DNA from: Maribacter ulvicola
Lineage (GTDB): Bacteria; Bacteroidota; Bacteroidia; Flavobacteriales; Flavobacteriaceae
Direction of reading: 5' to 3'
DNA: 64,000 nucleotides
Assembly (NCBI RefSeq): GCF_900155985.1
Contig: NZ_FTMA01000004.1
Location: 186,001 to 250,000 of the forward strand
Shown one piece after another: positions 39,554 through 49,017 of the stretch. Below the pieces are notes generated by a model, which saw nothing but the letters and a program-made list of their open reading frames with translations, did not search any database and was not told where the DNA came from. Position numbers and translations under genes: made by a program. The number at the start of each line of letters is the position of its first letter. Position 1 is the first letter of the stretch.

Positions 39554-42500
39554 TTATTTAAATTTAATTTTATAACCATCAGCTTCTACTAAAAAACTAT
39601 TATTATCAAAAAAAGTATCGTTTTCAGAGTACTTAAAAATACTTTTCAAGTATTTAAATTCCTTATTAGCATCCAATAAATTAGTAATTAGTAAAATATC
39701 ATAATTATCTTTGTTTAAATGCCCAGTTAAAACTTCATTGTTACTAATGTAAAATCCTTTTTGTGAAGTAGTTGTGCTTTTTACTTCTACGTATCTTGAA
39801 ACACCATTCTTTACACATTCAAAATCGTAACCATAACCATCTTTTCCACCTGAAAAACCAGCTCTAATTGCGTTTTCAGACTTCCAATAGACTTTATCAT
39901 ATTCTTTTTTTAATAACTCAAAAGCATACTTCTCTCCAATAAAGCCTATATCAGAATTTGGTATTGCAGAGCGACCATTATTATTGTTTGATTGCCTTGG
40001 TTTCTTGTTATTTTTCCGCTTACTACTTTTTTCAGTTTTTTCAGGGTTATAAAAATCAATTTCTAAATCTAATTCTTCTATATTTTTTTCAATTTCTTCA
40101 ATTAGAGTTTGATCATCTGCTATATCAATTTCAATGCTTTCTTCTGATAATTTTACCGTTCTTCTTTCTTTTTCTTCATCTAGATACGATGATTTATAAT
40201 CACTAAAAGCGTCATCCAACATTCCAAAATATACCTTATTCTTAAACTGATTATCATATTGCTTAGAAAGGAAAAAATCTGCGTTGTAGATATTTTCTTT
40301 TTTTAAAGCATTTTTAAGTTTAACCAAATTGTCTCTATAAATTTTCTCTACATCTAACGAGGTTTCTGTTGAAATATCAAATCCACTTAAATCAAACACC
40401 TCTATTATAAATTTAGAGTAGAGCTCATTTAAATCGACAAATAAAGATTCATCGATTTCAATAAGTGATAAATCAACAGAATTAAATTCCTCTATATCTC
40501 CAGAATAAGATTTATGAAAACCTTTAGAGTACAATTTAGCTTGATACTTCTTGCATCCTATTATATGTAGGTTGTAAATTTTATTTAAATAAAACTCATA
40601 GAAATCTAATTTAAATTTAGAATATCTATTAAAGTTTATTAAGTCTATCCCAAGACTAGAAAACAACTGTTTAATTGGTTCATAATTTTCATATCCTTCA
40701 ATTTGGTTGTAATTAATTTTACGATAAATATCAAAAAACACATCCCATTTTATCCTATCACCAATTAATTTATAAATCTCCTTTTCGTCTTGAAGTTCAA
40801 TATTTTTAAACTCTAACCTACAAGCTTTTAAAACACCTCTCCAAAATTGTTCTTTAACGGAAAGTGCACCTTTAAAGTTTTTTAATACTTCGTTTTCTAA
40901 TTCATGAAAGTTTGAAAATTCTCTAGTTAAGATTTCTTTCCATTTAGAATGACGTTGACCAATAATTAACATGAAATCTTTTCTGTTTTCTGTAACTGCT
41001 ATTGCACCACAAACGATATCTGCTAAGGTTTCTGTAAATCTGTAATCATGCTTCAAGTCTTGGTAAGACCTAATGGTTGAGGATACATGTATGTAGTATG
41101 TTTTAGACTTTTTCTCATATACATATTCATTCTGCTTTAAGTTTAAAGATTGTTTTTTACCATTTAACTCAAAATGAACAGTAGAACTTTTACATAATTT
41201 TACTTTTAAACTTTTTAAATCTCCAAGTTCACGATCTTTTTGCTTCTTTTTTAGATTTTTTTGGTATCTGTAAATAAAAAACAATGGTTTCAGTTCTTCT
41301 AATTCTTGACTAAACTGCTCATTTAATTCTTTATTAAATTCAGGTTTAACAACTTCAAATTCAATATAGTCAATTGGTTCTATCCCAAATAAATCTTTAA
41401 TCCTTGTATTACCAACTCTTTGTCTTACTTTTGACACTTTTAGTTTTGAAAGCAAATCTTGACTATGATTGGGATTTAAAACATAAGTTGCTTCTTTAAC
41501 CCTTACATATTCGTTTTTACCATCAACTTCGCAAAGCACATAGCCATTTTCAAGGTAATAGTCCCTTTTTTCTATATCCCAATTAAAGTTCTTAGGTAAA
41601 TTTTGGGTTGCATCTATAATTGAATTATACAATACCGATGCAGAGCTAGACTTCTTATCAAAATATCTATGATGTTCATTTAAAAAACCATACATAACAT
41701 CAATAGATAGGTCTTTAAAACTCTCTTTTACACCTAATCTATTTAAGATTAACTCTATTTGATCGGTCTGAATATTATAGTAATCAAATACTTCTGCTTC
41801 GTAATTTATTTGTGGTGAATGCACTAATGGTGATAAGTTTCCACTATTATCAACACATTCTATTGGTTTTACTTTTAAACCGTCATCTACTGGTATGAAT
41901 TTTTGAGACTTTAAGTAAAATAAAATATAAGATTTTATGTCACTATCTTCAATGTATCGGTGCTTTCGCACTTGGTCGAATAAAAACCAAAATTCAGCTT
42001 TATCAAAATCTAAATCACGAACAATACTTTGGTATAAATCTTTATCAACTAAAAACCAAGCAAGCAAATATTCTATATCTGTATTTTTAACGATACTATC
42101 AAAATTATCATACCAAAGAACTTTTAAATCGTGTCCGTAAGTTGTTTTAATTACTTGATTGGTTTCAAATACTTTATGATCATCTGGTAATGAATAGGGG
42201 TATTTTAAACTATCAAAAACATGATGGACAAATTCAAATTTATTAGGAATATTATTGTTTTCTAAAACAACTTTTCTAGGTTGATCTGCAACACCTATCC
42301 ATTTGAGATATTTTTCGATTTTTGAATGAGAATGTTCTTCTACAAAGGTCTCAAGACTATTTATAACAAGTGAACCAACAAATAAATCCTTACTGTTTTT
42401 TACACTTTTTAGAAGTTTATGACATAAATAACCAGCATCGTATTCTTTACCAAAATACAGTGAATTTGCCGAAACTAATTTACCATTTCTTGTAAACAAC

Positions 42501-44404
42501 AATGGTGAAGGTAAACCTTGAAAGAAACTAGTTTTATTAAAATCATCTTTAAGACCATCATAAATATGGAATAGTACTTTGTGCATGCTACCTATAATAG
42601 CCTTCTTATCACTCGACTCATTTTTCGCAAGCTTGTGTGATGCAGAGATCACCTTTCTTGCAACAACGGTCATTGAATACTCATCTACACCAAAGACACG
42701 TAGTCGTGTCGATAAATCACGAATATCTCCACTAATTTGAGTTTTTAGTAACTCCGTAAAATCTTTATCTAAAAATTGAAGCTCTAGTTCTTTAGGTAAA
42801 TCATAAATTTCACCCTTGGGAGGTAAAATCATTTCTTCTTTACCTGTTTTTATAACCTCTCCTTTTGTATTTATTAGTAAGTTAGGAAGTACAGAATCTT
42901 CTTTAAAATAAAAGTGCTTGGTATGTTCACTTAAAATTGAAACCCATTCTACTTTTTGGTCTATAGTAAAGCCATCTTCATCTACAATTTTATTTATACG
43001 AGCAGTGAATTCTTCTTGGTAATAGTTTAATTCCCCTTGTTCTTGCCATAGATAATTTACTATAGCTTTATCTGAAGTTGATTTTAAAAATCCCTTAAAA
43101 TCCGAATAGTAAGTTTCTGGAATTAAATGGTCAATTTTTATTGCATAAAATATAGGTTCATCATCAAGGGTGATATATGTATTGTTAATGGTAGGAAAAA
43201 TAGCAGCCTTATTAATTGAATCTTTAATCAAATCATTAAAGTCCCAAGGGGATTCAAATAATGACGAATGTTTATACTCTTTAGGGATTAATAATCTTAA
43301 AGCATCATAATTACTTTCTTCACTTTCAGTTAGTTTTAAAGCACAATCGACTAATAATTTGGCTAATTTTTTAATTAATTGAATATTGAAATCATTTTTA
43401 TCTCTTGCCAAATGATTTCTATCAGACTTTAATTCAAAAGAGCCATGTGCAATTACAGGATAGGGAAAATCTACTTCTGTTCTAAAATATGAGAATAGCT
43501 TATTAAACCTTACATCTTCATTAGGGTTATACGCTATTTTAAGCTCATAGTTTTTAGTTTCTTCTGTGCCTTCAATTGTTCCCTTATCTTCTAAAATATT
43601 CCAAACCCATTCGTTACTTTCTTCTTCTAAAAGGTCTGTTCGTAATAGCCTAATTTTATTGTTAGATAATACTACTTTAGAAATTATAAAATGTTCTGTT
43701 GGTGTTTGTACTTCTAATTCTTCTAACTTATTTAAAAACAATAAGATTTCAGGAACTATATCAACTTCTATTTGTTCTAAAATATCGTCATAAACATCCT
43801 CTTTTAAGGTAAGCTCTATTACGGTATCAAACTCTTTTTCTTTCTTTTTAGAAGTATCATTTTCAAAGTAGGGACAACGCAAAACCGAAATTGGAATTTT
43901 CGTTTTGGTTTTGCGTTCAAGCGTTTTTTTTATTTCTGGATTTTCAGTAAGCAAATCATGTAAAAAAGCTTTTGCATGCTGCTGTGAAAACTTTAAATGT
44001 AAATCATAACTAGCGATGTAAATTTCTTTAGACCAGTTGAGAATAGAACGAAAACCAAGCCCTTTTTTACCCACTTTGTTTTCCTCCATAGTTTTTGGAC
44101 TCAAATCGCTATACATTAGCGATTCTACTCCGCCTAAAGAAAACGGGTTACCATTATTGGCTATGATTAAACTATTTTCATCTACCTTAATGAATACTTT
44201 CTTAGCCTTTCTCGTATCGCTCTCGTCATTGGCATTCTGTATCATTTCTAGCAGTTGTCTGCCATTGTACTCCTCTATATTTTTATTTTCGTTATTGTAA
44301 TCCTCAACAATACGTAAAGGCGCTTGTAAATATTCTTTACGCCTTAATTTAATAAGGTCTTTTATTGCTGAATTGTCTATAGGTGTAATGAGCAGGTCTT
44401 GCAT
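39554..44404 (-). CDS. Sacsin-type HSP90-like ATPase with C-terminal DUF3883-like domain
   Basis: This 1616-residue protein has an N-terminal GHKL/HSP90-like ATPase: NGRQLLEMIQNANDES (N box, about residues 46-61), LIIANNGNPFSLGGV (about 83-97) and KVGKKGLGFRSILNWS (about 111-126). A very long middle region has no recognisable domain. The C-terminus (about 1490-1590) has GFIGEKYAFELL, GYGYDFECVKNG and SRYVEVKSTTTS, a PD-(D/E)xK-like DUF3883 arrangement with Asp and ExK. Sacsin-like ATPases with such ends occur in many defence islands. The gene is tightly packed between hsdS (4-bp gap) and hsdR (no gap), so it is part of the restriction operon. It may sense foreign DNA or gate restriction; this is inference. 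Confidence 0.8.
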   Translation of the reverse strand: MQDLLITPIDNSAIKDLIKLRRKEYLQAPLRIVEDYNNENKNIEEYNGRQLLEMIQNANDESDTRKAKKVFIKVDENSLIIANNGNPFSLGGVESLMYSDLSPKTMEENKVGKKGLGFRSILNWSKEIYIASYDLHLKFSQQHAKAFLHDLLTENPEIKKTLERKTKTKIPISVLRCPYFENDTSKKKEKEFDTVIELTLKEDVYDDILEQIEVDIVPEILLFLNKLEELEVQTPTEHFIISKVVLSNNKIRLLRTDLLEEESNEWVWNILEDKGTIEGTEETKNYELKIAYNPNEDVRFNKLFSYFRTEVDFPYPVIAHGSFELKSDRNHLARDKNDFNIQLIKKLAKLLVDCALKLTESEESNYDALRLLIPKEYKHSSLFESPWDFNDLIKDSINKAAIFPTINNTYITLDDEPIFYAIKIDHLIPETYYSDFKGFLKSTSDKAIVNYLWQEQGELNYYQEEFTARINKIVDEDGFTIDQKVEWVSILSEHTKHFYFKEDSVLPNLLINTKGEVIKTGKEEMILPPKGEIYDLPKELELQFLDKDFTELLKTQISGDIRDLSTRLRVFGVDEYSMTVVARKVISASHKLAKNESSDKKAIIGSMHKVLFHIYDGLKDDFNKTSFFQGLPSPLLFTRNGKLVSANSLYFGKEYDAGYLCHKLLKSVKNSKDLFVGSLVINSLETFVEEHSHSKIEKYLKWIGVADQPRKVVLENNNIPNKFEFVHHVFDSLKYPYSLPDDHKVFETNQVIKTTYGHDLKVLWYDNFDSIVKNTDIEYLLAWFLVDKDLYQSIVRDLDFDKAEFWFLFDQVRKHRYIEDSDIKSYILFYLKSQKFIPVDDGLKVKPIECVDNSGNLSPLVHSPQINYEAEVFDYYNIQTDQIELILNRLGVKESFKDLSIDVMYGFLNEHHRYFDKKSSSASVLYNSIIDATQNLPKNFNWDIEKRDYYLENGYVLCEVDGKNEYVRVKEATYVLNPNHSQDLLSKLKVSKVRQRVGNTRIKDLFGIEPIDYIEFEVVKPEFNKELNEQFSQELEELKPLFFIYRYQKNLKKKQKDRELGDLKSLKVKLCKSSTVHFELNGKKQSLNLKQNEYVYEKKSKTYYIHVSSTIRSYQDLKHDYRFTETLADIVCGAIAVTENRKDFMLIIGQRHSKWKEILTREFSNFHELENEVLKNFKGALSVKEQFWRGVLKACRLEFKNIELQDEKEIYKLIGDRIKWDVFFDIYRKINYNQIEGYENYEPIKQLFSSLGIDLINFNRYSKFKLDFYEFYLNKIYNLHIIGCKKYQAKLYSKGFHKSYSGDIEEFNSVDLSLIEIDESLFVDLNELYSKFIIEVFDLSGFDISTETSLDVEKIYRDNLVKLKNALKKENIYNADFFLSKQYDNQFKNKVYFGMLDDAFSDYKSSYLDEEKERRTVKLSEESIEIDIADDQTLIEEIEKNIEELDLEIDFYNPEKTEKSSKRKNNKKPRQSNNNNGRSAIPNSDIGFIGEKYAFELLKKEYDKVYWKSENAIRAGFSGGKDGYGYDFECVKNGVSRYVEVKSTTTSQKGFYISNNEVLTGHLNKDNYDILLITNLLDANKEFKYLKSIFKYSENDTFFDNNSFLVEADGYKIKFK

Positions 44405-44408
44405 TTGC

Positions 44409-45728
44409 TTACAATATTTTATGAGGCTCCGCAGCCATATTCATTTCTTCTACTTCCAAACCCTCTACAGACAACTTACCACTTATTAATCGTGGTAATA
44501 ATAAATCTCTGGTTTCTTGAAGGATTTGATTTTTCTTTAAAAGAAGAATTATTTCATCAAAAAATGATTTAGTTATATCTGAAAACTTTTCTAGTAATTC
44601 ATCTGGTGGAGTGATAAATTTTAATTCTGAAGTATCAACTGGACTTAAGTTTTGTTGTGCAGCTCCGTTAGAGTAATTTTCTAATGTCTTTCTTAAGAAA
44701 TCACTTCTAAAGAATAAATACACATACTCAAACAAGTCTTCAGTTTTAGGTTTCAATTTTGCAACACGCTGATTTAATAAATAATTATCTCCGTAAACCA
44801 AACAAATTCTACCAATGTTCCCAGTAAGTGAAAGCAAAATATCTTTGTCCTTTAAAAAAATATCATCCTTTATATTTTTAGGTAACTCTTTAATATAATC
44901 TGTAGTTTTAGTCACAAAAAAACCGTTCTGAACATTTTTAATCGTCACTAAGCCATAATCTCCATCTTCTTCAAAAGATTCAGTTTTAAAAGCATAACCT
45001 GAAATAATATCTACAATATCTTTAATTGGTTTCTTCTCCCACCCCTCAGGAATAGCACCTTTCGTACCGTGAGCAACTTTCTTACCTTCTTTATCTAAAA
45101 AGGTAGCGTCTTTATAGCCAGGAAAACGAAAACGTACAAACCACTCTTTGTAGATTTCTTCAGCCATTTCTTCTAGTAGCTTGATGCGTTGGTTGTTGTT
45201 TTCTATTAAATCATCATAAGCAGAAAGGATAGAGGCTATTTTTTTTTGGGTTGGTAATTCAGGTACAGGTATTTTAATGTTTTTTAAAATATCTTGATTC
45301 AAATTATTAATATTTGCTCCGTTACCAAATTGAGAAAGTAAAGCTCTAAATAATGGACTTTTAAAAACATATAAATAAAAAAACGAGTCAATTTTTATAT
45401 CTTCTTTAAATCGCAACCTTATACAAAAAGCGGAATAAGTCACTTTTACATCATTTGGTAAGTTCTTTATATAAATAGACCTCCCAATAAGATTTTTATT
45501 ACCATTTGAACGTACAAATACTATATCACCTTTTTTTAAAAATGATTCTTCGTGCCATTTTGAGGCAGCATCAAGCTCTCCTAAAAGTGAGTAGTCAGGA
45601 TACATTCTATCTTTAAAATCAGAAACATTGATAACTTTTATTCCTTCTCCAAAAGAAGAGTTGTCAAAATTTACTCCATTTCTAAATTCTGCAATATTAC
45701 CTAATGGAATTGTTTTCCAATTAACCAT
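44409..45728 (-). CDS. hsdS: Type I restriction specificity subunit S
   Basis: This 439-residue HsdS protein has two target-recognition domains. The first begins WKTIPLGNIAEFRNGVNF and ends in the central conserved helix region IKIPVPELPTQKKIASILSAYDDLIENN (key residues P, Q, I, L, Y, D, N; about 150-175). The second begins GWEKKPIKDIVDIISGYAF. It sets the bipartite DNA sequence that the enzyme methylates and restricts. It overlaps hsdM by 8 bp. The target sequence cannot be read from the protein by eye. Confidence 0.92.
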   Translation of the reverse strand: MVNWKTIPLGNIAEFRNGVNFDNSSFGEGIKVINVSDFKDRMYPDYSLLGELDAASKWHEESFLKKGDIVFVRSNGNKNLIGRSIYIKNLPNDVKVTYSAFCIRLRFKEDIKIDSFFYLYVFKSPLFRALLSQFGNGANINNLNQDILKNIKIPVPELPTQKKIASILSAYDDLIENNNQRIKLLEEMAEEIYKEWFVRFRFPGYKDATFLDKEGKKVAHGTKGAIPEGWEKKPIKDIVDIISGYAFKTESFEEDGDYGLVTIKNVQNGFFVTKTTDYIKELPKNIKDDIFLKDKDILLSLTGNIGRICLVYGDNYLLNQRVAKLKPKTEDLFEYVYLFFRSDFLRKTLENYSNGAAQQNLSPVDTSELKFITPPDELLEKFSDITKSFFDEIILLLKKNQILQETRDLLLPRLISGKLSVEGLEVEEMNMAAEPHKIL

Positions 45729-47844
45729 TGATTATATGATTTAAAGAATTAGCAATACTTGTAAACCTTTCTTCTTGAGACTTAGATAAGCTTTCCAAAA
45801 GTCTTTTATTATTGGTCAACTTCTTAATGAATTCTTCTTTTGTAATATTATCATCTTCAATCTCAACTCCAACATAACGACCTGCATTTAAAGAATAATC
45901 TTGTTCTTCAACATATTCGGTTCTATCAGCCATTTTACATAAACCAACAATGTCTTCATATTTTGCATCAGGAAAACGTGATTGTAACCAATTAATGTTA
46001 GTCACCCAATACGCAGCTTTCTCCGTAGCTTCTATATATAATTGTAATGCTTCTTCTAGGTTTTTATCGGCTTTTACTAAATCGTAATTACTCCAAACCT
46101 TATCTGTTTTAAGTTTCAGGTTTTTATCGGCTATTTTATACAGTTCTAAAAGTGCATTAACATCTTGTTTTAAGGCATCAGTATCTAATTTATGCTGCGT
46201 AACATGCCATTGTAAATGTGCTGCTACTTCCAATTGCGCTTCGTTATCCAATGGCGTGTTCTCTATTGGGTGTGCTAAGTTGTTTAAAACAGTTTCGTTT
46301 GTTATAGGTTTTGTTATTTTGAAACCCTGTACTAGATTTAAGAAATCAGTTTCTTTTAGCGCTTTTATTTTTGCTGGTGTGCGTTTGCTGTCTTTTGTTT
46401 CTTCAATGTGCTTTTTCAAACTATTTACCACCTTCTCAAGTTGTAAGACTAACGTTTCTTTTGCTGGTGCTATTTTATTTTCAGCTTGGTCTGCTGCTTT
46501 TATATAAGTTTCAATTAACTGTAAATAGCGGTTAGTTTCACCACGATATAAACGGACAATAGCAGCTAAATTTTGTTGATTTTCTGGTGTCCATTCTCTA
46601 TGTGCTCTGTCTATTTGGTTATATACATTACGCGCATCTAAAAACAATATTTTGTCTTTGCGCTCTGTATGCACTTTTTGCTTATCAAAAAACCATAAAG
46701 TAGCAGGTAAAGTCACCGTTAAAAACATATTGGTTGGCATACTTACCATACAATCTACAATACCAGAATCTACGATGTTTTTACGAATGTCGTATTCAGA
46801 ATGTCTAGCATCACTTGCAGAGTTAGGCATAACAAAACCTGCACGTCCGTTTTTATTTAAAGAGGTAGCAAAGAGTGAAATCCATAAATAATTGGCATCG
46901 GATATTTTATCGCTTTTCCCTTTACTTTTAGGTAAGCCAAACTCATAAAAACGTTTATCATTTTTTACAGTACTCTCTTTTACAGACTTCACATTAAATG
47001 GAGGGTTAGCCATGACAAAGTCGAACTTTTCATAGCCGTCATAAGGGTCGCTATCGTAAGAGTTAGCTTCAGTAATTTCGCCACGTAAATTGTGAACTAA
47101 TAAGTTCATTTTCGCCAAACGCACGGTTTCGCCCATATATTCTTGTCCGTAAACGTAAATATCGTTTAGGTCGTGACCTTCGTGTGCTATGAAATCGGCA
47201 GATTGTACAAACATCCCACCAGAACCACAAGCGGGATCGTAAATTTTACCTTTGTAAGGTTCTATAACTTCAACAATAAAACGTACTACAGACGTTGGTG
47301 TAAAGAACTCGCCTCCTTTTTGTCCTTCGCTCATGGCAAACTTGCCTAAGAAGTATTCATATATCTTACCAAATATATCGCCAGAAGCATTTTTAGGAAT
47401 GTCTGAGAATGATTTTAGTAGTTCCGGTAGAATATCATCCTTCTTCTTTTCGATATCAAAATAAGCCTCTGTAGGCAATACATCTTGAAATTTAGCATCT
47501 TGGTAATTTTCAATGCCTTTCATAGCATCTCGCAAAGCTTCTGCTCTTTTGTTTCCTTTTAGATTTAAAAGATAATCATACCTAGCATCATCTGGCAAGT
47601 AGAAACCACACTTGGCTAATGCAATTTCTTGCATAGTACGTTCCATTCTAGTGCCTTTATCCTTTTGATATTCTTTTAGAATTTCAGGTTCGTGCTGGCT
47701 GTATTTATTCTCGGCAAACTTTAAGAAGATTAACCCTAATACTGGTACAGCATAATCAGATGCTTTTAATCCGCCATGTGCACGCATTGCATTTGCAGAG
47801 TCCCAGAGTTTGTTTTCTAAATCTTTTAATTGATCGTTGGTCAT
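45721..47844 (-). CDS. hsdM: Type I DNA methyltransferase subunit M
   Basis: This 707-residue HsdM protein has an N-terminal helical domain (LENKLWDSANAMRAHGGLKASDY), a SAM-binding motif YDPACGSGGMFVQ (about residue 200) and the intact catalytic motif FVMANPPFN (about 275). It transfers methyl to adenine N6 as part of M2S. The C-terminal 250 residues are longer than in the E. coli enzyme and partly coiled coil. Its intact NPPF contrasts with HPPF in the related protein two genes upstream, so this is the modification enzyme proper. It begins 3 bp after the receiver-protein gene. Confidence 0.93.
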   Translation of the reverse strand: MTNDQLKDLENKLWDSANAMRAHGGLKASDYAVPVLGLIFLKFAENKYSQHEPEILKEYQKDKGTRMERTMQEIALAKCGFYLPDDARYDYLLNLKGNKRAEALRDAMKGIENYQDAKFQDVLPTEAYFDIEKKKDDILPELLKSFSDIPKNASGDIFGKIYEYFLGKFAMSEGQKGGEFFTPTSVVRFIVEVIEPYKGKIYDPACGSGGMFVQSADFIAHEGHDLNDIYVYGQEYMGETVRLAKMNLLVHNLRGEITEANSYDSDPYDGYEKFDFVMANPPFNVKSVKESTVKNDKRFYEFGLPKSKGKSDKISDANYLWISLFATSLNKNGRAGFVMPNSASDARHSEYDIRKNIVDSGIVDCMVSMPTNMFLTVTLPATLWFFDKQKVHTERKDKILFLDARNVYNQIDRAHREWTPENQQNLAAIVRLYRGETNRYLQLIETYIKAADQAENKIAPAKETLVLQLEKVVNSLKKHIEETKDSKRTPAKIKALKETDFLNLVQGFKITKPITNETVLNNLAHPIENTPLDNEAQLEVAAHLQWHVTQHKLDTDALKQDVNALLELYKIADKNLKLKTDKVWSNYDLVKADKNLEEALQLYIEATEKAAYWVTNINWLQSRFPDAKYEDIVGLCKMADRTEYVEEQDYSLNAGRYVGVEIEDDNITKEEFIKKLTNNKRLLESLSKSQEERFTSIANSLNHIING

Positions 47845-47847
47845 ATG

Positions 47848-49014
47848 CTATTCTATGAGTTTTTTAACTCGTTTTCTTAGTTCTTGTGTTCTATTGTCTG
47901 TGTATTCTTCTATTTCTGCAGTAATTATAGCTGTTTCTTTTAAACTATGATTGGTTACTAAATGAGGTGGAATGAACACATTTTCGGTTCCATCTTCTGG
48001 TTCTAGAAAAGCAAATCCCTTAAAAGCATGAAAATTAATTACTTCTCCTTTTTTGATATTACTTATTGTTTCCTCTTTCGTATAATTAATTTTAAACCAA
48101 TTCTCTTTTTTTGGATTACTATCAACATGTAATTTAAACCAAACTATAACATCTAACAATTGGTATAGTATACTTTGAAAAAGATAAGGGGTATTTAATG
48201 ATTTAGTATGTAAATCTATTTTAGACCTATGAGATCCATCTTGTGTGGCGGATAAAATATTCCATAACATAGTAGAGATTTGTACAGGTATATGCGTTTC
48301 TTCATTATGTTGATATCCTCTTTCGGTAAATAATTCTCCCTTATGATTTTTGCCAGATAAAAACTTACTGGTTTCATTTATTGCAATTGAAGGTGTTATA
48401 AATTCATTTGGTAATAATTGAAACTTGTTAAATGCAATAAAAATATCTTCAACTATTTTTCTTATTGTATTGAATTGATTTTCAGTATTAAAATGACTTA
48501 TGTTTAAAAACAAGCTCAATAAGTCTATGCTTGCATTTTCTCCAATATACTTTTCAGTACATACTTCAAAAACCCGTTGATATTTATGTCGAATTTGAGT
48601 ATCGGGTTGTTTACTTGCTTCTTCCTTAATTGCTAAAAATAATGCTGCATTATCCTTACTCTTCATAAAGATGGTTTCATCTGCCAACATTTCTCTTGCG
48701 CTAGCATGCTCATCCTGGTCTATATACCCTGAAAAAATAAAATAGGGTATTTTTTTTCTGTCAGATAAACTATTAATTCTTTTTATAGAATTAAATAACC
48801 CAGTTAATGCTGCATTTTCATCTTCTGATTCATTAAATACCATTGCATCTAAAATAACTGCATCATAGTGTTCAATTTTGTCAACCAACTCTTCCATGCC
48901 TTTCTTGGACGTTTTGTAATAATTTACATCTAATCCTTCTAGATAGGCAGAATCTAGAAAACCATCTTGCTTTTCGGCATCATCATCAATCCATAGTACT
49001 TGATATCTATTCAT
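47848..49014 (-). CDS. Response-regulator-like protein with cold-shock-like C-terminal domain
   Basis: This 388-residue protein has an intact receiver domain: YQVLWIDDDAEKQ (acidic pair near residue 10), YDAVILDAMVFNE (phospho-acceptor Asp about 56), YFIFSGYID (Ser about 98) and IFMKSKD (Lys about 122). A helical middle (about 140-310) has no clear match. The C-terminus has NFHAFKGFAFLEPEDGTENVFI (described by F, KGFAF, EPEDG, VFI; about 325-346), very like the RNP1-bearing strands of cold-shock domains, which bind single-stranded nucleic acid. It is 3 bp from both neighbours, directly after the kinase-bearing methyltransferase-like protein, which is the obvious phosphodonor. A two-component pair inside a type I restriction operon is unusual. 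Confidence 0.78.
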   Translation of the reverse strand: MNRYQVLWIDDDAEKQDGFLDSAYLEGLDVNYYKTSKKGMEELVDKIEHYDAVILDAMVFNESEDENAALTGLFNSIKRINSLSDRKKIPYFIFSGYIDQDEHASAREMLADETIFMKSKDNAALFLAIKEEASKQPDTQIRHKYQRVFEVCTEKYIGENASIDLLSLFLNISHFNTENQFNTIRKIVEDIFIAFNKFQLLPNEFITPSIAINETSKFLSGKNHKGELFTERGYQHNEETHIPVQISTMLWNILSATQDGSHRSKIDLHTKSLNTPYLFQSILYQLLDVIVWFKLHVDSNPKKENWFKINYTKEETISNIKKGEVINFHAFKGFAFLEPEDGTENVFIPPHLVTNHSLKETAIITAEIEEYTDNRTQELRKRVKKLIE

Positions 49015-49017
49015 AAC

